Shown piece after piece: positions 21,521 to 30,386 of a DNA stretch of 64,000 bases (its first letter is position 1; every line of letters starts with the position of its first letter). The stretch covers positions 3,334,501-3,398,500 of the forward strand of contig OX439047.1 in NCBI GenBank assembly GCA_949317995.1, written 5' to 3'. The notes beneath the pieces are model-generated. The model did no database searches. It saw only the letters and a list, made by a program, of their open reading frames with translations, and had not been told where the DNA came from. Both the position numbers and the translations under genes were made by a program. This DNA comes from Acholoe squamosa (lineage: Eukaryota > Annelida > Polychaeta > Phyllodocida > Polynoidae).

Positions 21521-22096
21521 TTAGGTCACTGCAGTCCTCTGGGCAATTCGAGGGCTGCGACGAACGTATCTCCCCTTCTCGGATAGTTCTTTATCGGACC
21601 TGACAGTCTGAAGAGCCTTTTCTAGGTGCTTCTTAGCCTTAGAGACACCTTTCCTCTTCTTTTTCTCTTCACCTGCCGAGACTTTTTTAACTCCCCCACG
21701 CTTAATCGGTGTTGGCGTGGGTGTCACTGATTCGGAACACTTTTTAGGCCTACCACGACCACGCTTCACTGTAGTGTTCTTTACCTGGTCTATTATGCGA
21801 TTCTGGTTCAGGATCTTTCCGGAACCTTCACCATACATTTCTGTGGAGGTCTCCCTCCCAGACCATTTCCTTAGTCTAGCCACATTCGACTTATAGAGTC
21901 GACCAAGGTCAGATTTGATAATTACAGTACAATCACTGATAACTTGTGTTATAGTAAAGGGACCATCCCAATTAGACGCTAATTTTATGTGTCTAAGTGG
22001 TTCATGTAATCTGAGAACTCTGTGTCCGGATTGGAATTTCCGATGCTTTAGATCGGTATCGTATCCTACTTTCTGCCATTTGGCACTTTTCTCCAA
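21521..22096 (-). CDS. pol: element C integrase C-terminal domain
   Basis: This segment starts EKSAKWQKVGY and continues the integrase from 22113 across an eight-T run (22120-22127) where the frame changes. It holds the small C-terminal fold (SNWDGPFTITQVI) and a basic tail with KRGRGRPKK, an AT-hook-like motif, and ends RRSPRIAQRTAVT. It likely binds DNA during integration. It has no independent start. Confidence 0.8.
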   Translation of the reverse strand: MEKSAKWQKVGYDTDLKHRKFQSGHRVLRLHEPLRHIKLASNWDGPFTITQVISDCTVIIKSDLGRLYKSNVARLRKWSGRETSTEMYGEGSGKILNQNRIIDQVKNTTVKRGRGRPKKCSESVTPTPTPIKRGGVKKVSAGEEKKKRKGVSKAKKHLEKALQTVRSDKELSEKGRYVRRSPRIAQRTAVT

Positions 22097-22112
22097 ATCA
22101 ATTCGGACAGAC

Positions 22113-23353
22113 TCATATGTTTTTTTTAAATCTGTCTCTTAAGCATTCCACAAAAACTACATGGCAAGGTAGTTCCGGGTCCATCCCTACAACTCCAAAA
22201 ACTAGGTCAGCAGGCATTATCAAATCCTCTCCGAATACTAAAAGGTTCGGAGTACAATTTGTACTTGAATGTACCGTACTGTTATAAGCATGTGTCACGA
22301 AATGACATTGCTCATCCCAGTCATCCATATGTTCATTAACGAGTGACTTTAGAACTTGGATAAGGGTTCTATTGAACCTTTCTACCAATCCGTCGCTTTG
22401 AGGTCTATACGGGTTGGTTCTAGTCTTACAAATAGCTAAGTATTCGCACATACCCTGCCAGAGGTTTGATTCGAACTCTCTGCCTTGGTCACTGTGTAAC
22501 ATTAATGGTACACCGAAACTTAGTACCCAACCTTTTACAAAGGCTTCGGCACAAGTAACTGCTTTGTGGTCCGGTAGTGGAAATACTTTAGTGTATTTTG
22601 TGTAATAATCACACACTACCATCATACAGGTATTATCATTAGCGGTTGTATTAAATCCACTAATAATATCTACCCCGATTCTTGCGAATCTAACTCCGAA
22701 AAGTTCTTGGGATAGGGGAAGTTTGCCCATCCCGGGTCCGGGTTTATTTTTACAACAATCTGGACAGGTGATTACCCATCTTTGCAAGTCCCGTGTCATG
22801 CCAGGCCAATAGTATTTCTTGGAAAGTGTGCTAACGAGTGTTTCCTTCCGAAATGACCACTGGTCCGATGTCCATGACAGAAGTACATAATGTCATGTCT
22901 CATAGCATGTGGTATCACCACTTGCATGATTCTCTCACCATTATTACATGGCTTCCAACGGTATAACACGCCTTTCCGCACTTCAAGCTCGGTCCATTGA
23001 GCAAGAAACCTTCTCATTTCTCGATTTTCCAGAGAGACCTCCGGTCTAACTGGACGTATACCCTTTGGTACCAATTGCAGTAGCTGCGCAGTTATCGAGT
23101 CAGCTTCCTGGAAATGTCGTATGTGATTCATAGACCAATCCAGTATACTGGCAACTAGGGGTACGAATGGTCTTCGAATCCCTGCTAACACTGCCCTATG
23201 AGCTCCACAATCAGTACAATCCGGATTATCACATTTCCGAATTGGTATTCGAGACAAAGCATCAGCATTTAAATGCTTAACTCCAGGTCTATGCTGAATC
23301 TGTTGATGTTCAAGCCCATATTCGGATAAATGGGCTAGCCATCGGCCTAACAT
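22113..23353 (-). CDS. pol: element C integrase zinc-binding and catalytic domains
   Basis: The part at 23353-22796 has the end of the RNase H connection and the HHCC start (HGHRTSGHFG). The frame changes at the T-run 22841-22843, and 22799-22113 continues with WVITCPDCC, completing the zinc site. The catalytic core has GVDII with the first aspartate, HSDQGREF with the second, and GLVERFNRT with the glutamate. It is the enzyme that would insert element cDNA in the nucleus. Confidence 0.85.
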
Positions 23354-23365
23354 TCCTTCAGCATC

Positions 23366-23827
23366 TCAGAAGTTCAGTAGCCACCTTAAAGAGGAGTGAT
23401 CCGTACGTAAAGTAAAGTTCGTTCCCCATAGAAAATGTTTGAACTTCTTGGTATATACGACTACTGCTAACAATTCTCTTTTGGTTTTGCAGTATTTGCG
23501 CTGAGTTTTACTCAGTGTATTGCTGGCAAAGGCAATAGGTACCTCTCTCCCATCTTGGACTTGCGAGAGAGCTGCACCAATGCTATCATTACTAGCATCA
23601 GTATCCAGTATGAAATGATCCATTTCATTCGGATATTGTAATACCGGAGTACTCGTGAACAGGTCTTTTAGCTTTTGAAAAGCGGATTCCTGTTCATGCG
23701 TCCAAGGAAATTTTTCCTTGGTACTTCCTCGAGTCCAGTTAGCTATTGCTTGTAATGGGTAACTTACTCTAGAATAATTCGGAATAAATTCCCTGTAATA
23801 GGAACAGAATCCTAAAAAGGACCTCAC
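23366..23827 (-). CDS. pol: element C RNase H domain
   Basis: It begins with the RT connection (RSFLGFCSYYREFIPNYS) and contains FILDTDASNDSIGAALSQ, then TKRELLAVV and LRTDHSSLRWLLNF, typical of gypsy RNase H, which removes the RNA template. It ends at an in-frame TGA (23368-23366) followed without frame change by DAEGMLGRWLAHL, so a sense codon, probably arginine, was lost there. Confidence 0.85.
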   Translation of the reverse strand: MRSFLGFCSYYREFIPNYSRVSYPLQAIANWTRGSTKEKFPWTHEQESAFQKLKDLFTSTPVLQYPNEMDHFILDTDASNDSIGAALSQVQDGREVPIAFASNTLSKTQRKYCKTKRELLAVVVYTKKFKHFLWGTNFTLRTDHSSLRWLLNF

Positions 23828-23846
23828 TTCTTTGGGTGTTTTAGGT

Positions 23847-24782
23847 CTATTCCAATTCGTATTTGATTCGATTTTTTTCCGGATCAGCCTTTATTCCTTC
23901 ATCACTAATGATGCGGCCCAAATAATTTATGGACTTTCTAAACATGTGGCATTTCTTAGGTTTCAATTTGAGACCATTAGAAATAATACGTTCTAGTACC
24001 ATTTTTAGGTTATTAGAACACTCTTCGAATGTTTTTCCGAAGACTATGACATCGTCAAGATATACAAGACATCTTTTCCACAATAAATCACTTAGAATTG
24101 TTTCCATCATTGCTTCAAATGTTGCTGGTGCATTGCACAATCCAAACGGCATTACGTTATATTGGAATAGTCCAATATGACTCGAAAATGCAGTTTTCTC
24201 CATATCTGAAGGGTTCATTCCCACTTGCCAGTAACCTGATTGCAAGTCTAGGGTACAAAACCAGCTGTTTCCTCCTAAGGAGTCAATGGTTTCGTCTATT
24301 CTCGGTAATGGATACGAATTCTTTTTCGTTACTCCATTCAACTTCCTGTAGTCTATGCAAAAACGGATAGTACTGCCTTTCTTTGTAATCATACACACAG
24401 GACTACTCCATGGACTATTGGAAGGGACTATTACATCCTGTTCCAACATCTTGTTTATTTCTTCTTCAGCGACTCTCTTTTTCGCTAAAGGTAACCGTCT
24501 ATACGGTATCTTAAAGGGTTCAGCATCTCCAGTATCTATTTTATGTAATACCTTATTTGTCGTACCTAGTTTTTCACCAGGTTTGGCAAAGGCAGTATTA
24601 TACTGACAGAGCATATCATAGAACTCTTTCCGGTGTTCCGGATCTTCTAATGAAGTTTCTTCATACAACTTAAGTAAGTCTTCCGAAATTTCATCATCTC
24701 CTGTTACCTTTTGTAAGCTTAGCTTACTATCCGTAACAGTCTCCGAAAGGGTCACGTTTCCAAAAACTTGTCCCTTTTTCAA
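23847..24782 (-). CDS. pol: element C reverse transcriptase
   Basis: Motifs in order: PYRRLPLAKK, SPWSSPVCMITKK, RFCIDYRKLN, LDLQSGYWQV, FGLCNAPATFE, and YLDD at 24062-24051. The catalytic residues are all present. The frame changes in a run of seven T at 23872-23878, just before the RNase H segment. It is a segment of the polyprotein. Confidence 0.88.
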   Translation of the reverse strand: MKKGQVFGNVTLSETVTDSKLSLQKVTGDDEISEDLLKLYEETSLEDPEHRKEFYDMLCQYNTAFAKPGEKLGTTNKVLHKIDTGDAEPFKIPYRRLPLAKKRVAEEEINKMLEQDVIVPSNSPWSSPVCMITKKGSTIRFCIDYRKLNGVTKKNSYPLPRIDETIDSLGGNSWFCTLDLQSGYWQVGMNPSDMEKTAFSSHIGLFQYNVMPFGLCNAPATFEAMMETILSDLLWKRCLVYLDDVIVFGKTFEECSNNLKMVLERIISNGLKLKPKKCHMFRKSINYLGRIISDEGIKADPEKNRIKYELE

Positions 24783-24870
24783 GTAGATAGTAGTGTTTCC
24801 AGTATTGGAGACAGGTACTACCGACCAGGATGCATTCCCTACTATCGTGTCTACAGAATTTAATCCGAAT

Positions 24871-25611
24871 TTAATCCGACAAAGTAACTACATCCGGTTC
24901 TATCACTGCAGGCTTATTACGCATTGCAGGATCACTTTTTACAAGCACATCACAGGCTACTCCCGGAGGGATTCGCACTGTGTGTGCTACACTAGCCATA
25001 CTGCTCACTTGTCTCAGTACACACCTAACCTTTACGGGATACGGGTATTTCACACTCAACACTCCTGATTGGGGCTCTAACACTACCCCGTACAGGGATG
25101 CGAAATCCAACCCGAGTATCCCCTCATCTGCTATATCCGCAATGGTGGCACTCATGACATAGTCATGTATTCCATCCAATTGCAACTTCACACAACTTCT
25201 TCCATACGTTTGCAAGGTACTGCCATCGGCTGTCTGAGCACTACCTCCCGATTTGAGAGTATCATGTTCATCCGGTATAAGATCATAGAACTTCCTGGAG
25301 ATACAGGAGTGGCTAGCACCCGTATCCACAAGAAATTCGGCAGATCTTCCGTTAACAGTGAGGCAAACATACCACCGCCTTCCATTTAAAACAGAGGGCA
25401 TATCCGTAATGATCGGAACGTCATTGTTCACACCAGGAGTCGATCCACATCCTTTCAGGTATTCCAGACAAGGATGACCCGGGGGCAGGTGGGCACTACC
25501 AACCCTGGCTAACTCGTAGCCGCCTGCCTCGTTACTGATATCGGGTTTCCCCTGTGCTCCCGTGGCACCTGTTATATCAGCTTCCCTAACCTTCCGGGTG
25601 TCTACAACCAC
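24871..25611 (-). CDS. pol: element C aspartic protease
   Basis: AEFLVDTGASHSCIS (about 25340-25300) is the active-site loop of a retropepsin. GILGLDFASLYG (about 25120-25080) is the second conserved segment. The frame differs from gag upstream, which suggests a frameshift between gag and pol or a mutation between 25611 and 25722. It would process the polyprotein inside particles. Confidence 0.8.
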   Translation of the reverse strand: MVVDTRKVREADITGATGAQGKPDISNEAGGYELARVGSAHLPPGHPCLEYLKGCGSTPGVNNDVPIITDMPSVLNGRRWYVCLTVNGRSAEFLVDTGASHSCISRKFYDLIPDEHDTLKSGGSAQTADGSTLQTYGRSCVKLQLDGIHDYVMSATIADIADEGILGLDFASLYGVVLEPQSGVLSVKYPYPVKVRCVLRQVSSMASVAHTVRIPPGVACDVLVKSDPAMRNKPAVIEPDVVTLSD

Positions 25612-25721
25612 CTCGGTGCTAGGCGAGTTTGCTACTACATGCGAACTATCATCATGGATGGTGATATCATGGCAAGATTTGTCACTGGGATCCCCTTCTT
25701 TGCCTGTCGGGAGACCCCTCC

Positions 25722-28620
25722 TTAGTTTTCCTCTGTACTTATTCCAGAGACACTCTCCTGTCTACGAGGGACAGGTTTCTCAGCCATACATTCTGGAGCA
25801 TAGTGCCCCAGTTTCTGGCATCGGTAATATCTCCTTTGAGATTTATCGACTCTCGGTCTCTTTAGAGCTTCTGTTAATCCGGCTATTAACGTTTCCATCA
25901 CGTTAGTCGGAGCAACAGTGGCTGCCACGGTTGGCTTAGCCGTAGAGGCTACACTGCCAGGTTAAGTCGATCCGGAAGCTGTTTTACCAGCAACAGATCC
26001 TCCTCTCCCTCTCGAATGTACCTTCCTATACCGCTTTTGTCGGTAATACTTTCCAGCTACCTGGACTGATCCAATATATTCTCCATTTTCATCGGAGATA
26101 TAGTCATCCTCCTCATCAGCTTCATTCGATTCAACTGGAGCTAACTGGGAAGTCTCATATAACGGAGCAGGTGTACCTCCGTATTGGAAGGAAGCTGCTC
26201 TTACCGGGCTAGGTCCAAGACCTACCAATCGTTTCTTCATGTCATGTCCATCGATTGCTATGAACAGGTCACTGAAGGAAGTGTCATCTTTCCAAGAATC
26301 CCAGACCACTTGCTTGTGATCCGGATCCCGCAATCCACTGTAGAATTGTATAAACAATTCTTGTAGATAGCAATCATCGTCATGAGCCCAATTTGGACGT
26401 GCTTTCGAAAGCAAGTCCTGTAGCTCCAAACCAAAGACTTTGTGTGATTCTTTAGGTTTTTGTGTTCTCTTCTTGAAACTTACCCACGGATCTTCTCTAA
26501 CGATTGATCCAAATAGGTATGCGGCACATTCGACCAATTGATCATAGGTACCGTATAATCCGTAAGCTGCTCTCCATTGGTTGAGACCTACTTTTCCGCC
26601 TTTATTTAACCAACAGATCAAATATGGCAGAGCTTCTTCTTTTGTCCAGCCACTACAATTGACTTCGTCGACAAAAGCTTGGTACCTGTCCTTCCATGGA
26701 TCATTAGAATCATATGGAGGGGGTATCCGTGCCTGCCTACGTGCCGGATTATTACATCGGCGTAGTCTATCTGCTTCTCGCATGCTCCAGTTTATGACTT
26801 CCATGCCGTCTGCTCCCTTTCGGTAGCAGTCAATGCCAAGGTTTTAGATACATTGGCTCCTTTCAAAGATGGTTTGCATCCCTGCAGGCATAGAAGTTCT
26901 CCTATTTGGCTTCCTGCCATCTCCTCCTGATCCTGATCCTCCGGATCCGGATCCTCCTGGGCCGCCTGGAGGGTTTCCTCCTGTTGGACCATTATTATTA
27001 TAGTTTCCGGATGAACCGCTAGGGCATCCACCATTGTAACTGGCGTTTCCAGAAGACGCATATCTAGGGTAAGAATTATTTTGATTCCCTCCCTGGTTAT
27101 AGCTATTACCATTTTGATAATTACCACTTCCTGATGGATTATATTTATTATTATATCCATAGGAAGATGTTCTTGGTTGATACGTACCGCCATTAACATT
27201 GTTTTGTGGCGGGTTCGGTCTTGGAAAACGTCCATCAGTAGGACCATTACCAGAACCCGGAGGTGGATTCGGTAATCTTGGACCTGCTGGTGTACTGTGG
27301 CCGGGTTGGGGGAAATATGAAGGTGGTGTCAACATATGCCTCGTTGGTCCGGGTTCTCTTGGTTGTGCCACGGGTGTATTGTTGTTAGTTCCAGTAGCAC
27401 TATCGTGAGTCGCTTTAATTTTGTGACTCAAATCTGGTATGGGTGGTGCCGGACCTATCGTATCCAGCATTGGAGTTGCTGGTTTAGGTGCGGTTCCATT
27501 TAATGCGGTATTATCCGGTTTCTTGTAGATTCCGGATACTACATTCTTGTCAGCCCCATCATCAACGAATGGGCTGTATCTAATTGGGGTTGCATCTTTG
27601 GATGTCTTTCCCAACATTGTAGATACCACAGCTGGATCTATATTACCTATAGTTAACTGGGCGGCTTCTACATATTTGTCTAGGGTTATTGCAGTAGTCT
27701 GCAATTCCTGAAGCTCATTTGTGAGTTTCTGTCTATCCTCCTCCAGTTGTTTGTTGTAAGCTATAATGCCTACCCGGATGGTTTTATTGTCTTCAGCTTG
27801 TTTACTACACTGAAGTTTCAATTTATTCAACTCGTTCTGATAATGGCATATTTCGGATTCGAATTTTGCCTTATCAAGGTTTAGTTGGTCGTTTGTATCT
27901 ATGTATGTTTGGATACGAGTGTGTCTATTGTCATATTCCTTGTTGAATGACTTTCTCATTGACTGAAGTTTTAATTCTTCATTCTCGAGTTCCTTCATGT
28001 ACTAGCTCCTTCTGGCTTCGAATTCCTTTCGCATGCCAGTTAGGTCTTCTTCCAACTGAAGTTTTTCATGGAATACTTCATCTTTAGCTTTGACCAAGGT
28101 ATTTAAGTTCTCGTTCAAAGTTACATAAGTTTCATTCAACAACAGGACATCCGGTCGTTTGAATTCCTCACCTTCCGGTACCGCATAGGTTAAGTCGCCA
28201 TCTATAGCGCTATAATCTAATGTTGGTAATTCGGGCCTGGGTAATCTATAAGGTAGTTCTCCGAATGTTACCCTTTTTGGCATTGGTGCCGGATGTTCTG
28301 GGTTAGTACTACCACCAACTTCGAACATCGAATTACTTAACTCGTCAACAAGTGATTGTTGGCCTATTAAGTTACTCTGTCTTTGTATAGACTGTTCGCG
28401 TCGTACAGAGTCTGGCAGGTTTTCCTCACTATCATTATAGTGGGGTTCGGGATCTCTCCAAGATGCAGATTCCGCATCTTAAGAGTTCGAATGGGTTTGG
28501 AGCATTAATGATCCATTTCCATTCTCTTGGGCAATTGATTGCCCTGCTGGGTTAGCTTCCCTGAGGGTGTCTAACCCATGTACCAGCCGTTCGGACGTTA
28601 TAACGTCCGGGCTATACACC
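25722..28620 (-). pseudogene. gag: element C Gag, 5'-truncated with in-frame stops
   Basis: One frame runs from about 28618 to 25722, interrupted by stops near 28482 (TAA), 28002 (TAG), 26844 (TAA) and 25962 (TAA). It holds a long coiled coil (27998-27600), a Gly/Asn/Pro-rich stretch (27300-26900), a capsid core (QWRAAYGLYG...KKRTQKP...LLSKARPNW, about 26580-26380), an acidic patch and a zinc knuckle whose first Cys is Tyr (YYRCQKLGHYAPEC near 25830). The start codon is missing, because coding sequence abuts the LTR remnant directly. It is the particle protein of the element. Confidence 0.8.
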
Positions 28621-28626
28621 AGCTAT

Positions 28627-28684
28627 TCACCCGCCACGTCAGACGGTACCCAACTCCTATGGTTTAATAACGTGTACATCTACA
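28627..28684 (-). repeat. 58-bp remnant of the 5' LTR of element C
   Basis: It matches 16473-16530 with two differences and ends TACA next to the target duplication GTAT. Only the outer part of U3 is left. TATA box, R, U5 and primer site are all gone, and gag codons begin a few bases inside. Confidence 0.8.
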
Positions 28685-28688
28685 GTAT

Positions 28689-29137
28689 TACCAAATGACC
28701 ACCTATTGTAGGAGAGCAGCACCTAGACATCCTGATCCGTGTTTATGCCTCGGTACTGGAATGTTTGGTGAGACACTTAATCAAATAATTCAGCACAGTT
28801 CGCTGCTGTATTATCATAACAGGAACAAGTGCACCCCCGCAAGCTGACTAATCACAGCGCCACAACCATCAACCCCCCCATTATAACTACAATATTCAGA
28901 TCACCCAATGATCATCCGTGCCCCCCTAGGAGGCCCATTAAATTTGCATATCACGATGTACAAGTGTATGCAAACCAACCAATAGCTAGGCCCCGTGCCA
29001 TATATGGGTGAGACATACCTCATGGGGAGGCATGTAATGAGGAATTAGCCAACCTCATGAAGTGCTTATAAGCCTCACACCACCCCCATCTTATCCACTT
29101 CCAAAACAATACACCAAACTCACCACATCCAGCCGCC
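28689..29137 (+). other. element A region upstream of the leader exon
   Basis: There is no supported gene. It contains TATAAG at 29067-29072, about 66 bases before the leader ATG, and a CCACATCCAG splice-acceptor-like end at about 29132. Either an internal promoter or an upstream spliced leader could produce the leader exon mRNA. Confidence 0.45.
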
Positions 29138-29199
29138 ATGGAGCAAGCATCCGGAGACCACAGGACCCAAGTGTCGGGACTGCCATGCAACAAGCCCAG
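29138..29199 (+). CDS. proposed shared leader exon of element A
   Basis: ATG at 29138 lies in GCCGCCATGG, an optimal animal initiation context, the best in the window. It encodes 20 residues plus two bases (AG), followed by GTAGGA, a plausible splice donor. Unspliced, the frame stops at 29201. Joined at that phase, three downstream acceptors (29492-29493, 30385-30386 and 34386-34387) each continue in the correct frame of ORFx, env and ORFy. Splicing is inferred from sequence only. Confidence 0.55.
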
Positions 29200-29493
29200 G
29201 TAGGATCGGTCTTATGTGTCCATTAGTAGCGTCATCAATGGTTCTAGCATGACAATGATGGAATCTACCATCATGTTGCCCAGATACCCATTACATGCCA
29301 ATGGTAGTGTGTGCCCAGAGTGCTTTGTAAAATGCAATAGTTGAATTTGCAGTCCTTTTCAAACCCATGTATGGCAGCCTGACTTTTCACAAGCTTATTT
29401 ATCAACCTCTTGACAAAACCCCCCACCAGCCCATTCTATCTTAGTCTAACAACAAACCTATCAAATTTTTTTTTTCCTTATTATTCACAACAG

Positions 29494-29977
29494 CCTTAGA
29501 GCCCCAGAGATTAGACATGGAGCCAACTCAGGGTGGACCATCCACAGTCTTTTAGGCCCAAACGGCATCAAAAGTAAGGCCATGGATCTGTTCGAGATCA
29601 GAATAACTATCATGGAGCACAAAGACATGATCAAACGTATATCCAGCGAAGACTTAGGTGTATACCTAAACAACAAAACAGTTCAAAAAGAGCTCACCCT
29701 ACAAGACCCAATTGTATTGTCGGCCACCAAGGCCATGATATTCGATCTATGCAAAGATTTCCCCACAGTCCCATTGTGGGACAGATTCAGTGAGGAAACA
29801 TCAAGCTATATAGCACTCCTATGTGCCAGGACTCTGATTACCTCAGAGAAACCACTTAAAGAGCTACCAAGATATGAAACAGGTATCGGCAGATACAATG
29901 TCATAATCCAATCAACAAATCTTCAGACCCAGCTGGCAGCGTTTGAGATGGCTAGATACTCCCACTTACACAGTTAA
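29494..29977 (+). CDS. ORFx, accessory protein of element A
   Basis: This exon starts after a long pyrimidine tract (29464-29480) and CAACAG. Its frame is open for 161 codons; an internal ATG is at 29582. With the leader the product would be about 180 residues. It is soluble-looking, mixed helical, without signal peptide, membrane segment or zinc motif. I recognise no family. Its place between pol and env is that of accessory genes in complex retroviruses. It has no stop or frame break, in contrast to env next door. Confidence 0.6.
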
Positions 29978-30386
29978 AACTATCAACCCTGAATTGACCC
30001 ATTCCCCCCCCCCCCTTACACATTTACGACGTGAAAAATCAATTACTCTCCTTCAATTCCTTTCCCTTTTTCTCTTCTCACGACCTTTTTTTACATGACT
30101 AAGATGGAGACATCCTTGGTGGTTAAGGCATCAGCCTAGCAAACTGATAACCTTTTAAATAACACGTCCCAAAGCGCCACATTCACACTACACATAACCA
30201 AGCGACCCACCCCCCCCCACCCAAACATGTATAGGACACCCACCGCCCAATCTACACAAACATACCTCACACAAAGCCAACCCCCCAACCCAGACCCTTA
30301 AAAGACCCACGTCACCCCGGACAACAGTCCTATCTCAGTCTCATATGATCCATTTCTCATAAGCTTATCTAAATTTCTATTTTTAG
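29978..30386 (+). other. gap between ORFx and env
   Basis: There are C-rich runs (30006-30015, 30211-30220) and no supported gene. The 3' end TTTCTATTTTTAG is a good splice acceptor for env. Confidence 0.5.

Larger units (their letters stand above)
16154..28684 (-). mobile_element. element C: env-less gypsy element with post-pol zinc-finger gene
   Basis: The element lies on the minus strand inside element A. A 377-bp 3' LTR is at 16154-16530, a 58-bp remnant of the 5' LTR at 28627-28684, and both outer flanks are GTAT (16150-16153 and 28685-28688). Reading leftward it has gag, protease, RT, RNase H, integrase, a spacer, a zinc-finger ORF, an AT-rich spacer, a polypurine tract and the LTR. 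Many in-frame stops and three homopolymer frame breaks make it non-functional as assembled. It interrupts A between pol and the leader exon, so it entered after A. Confidence 0.88.
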
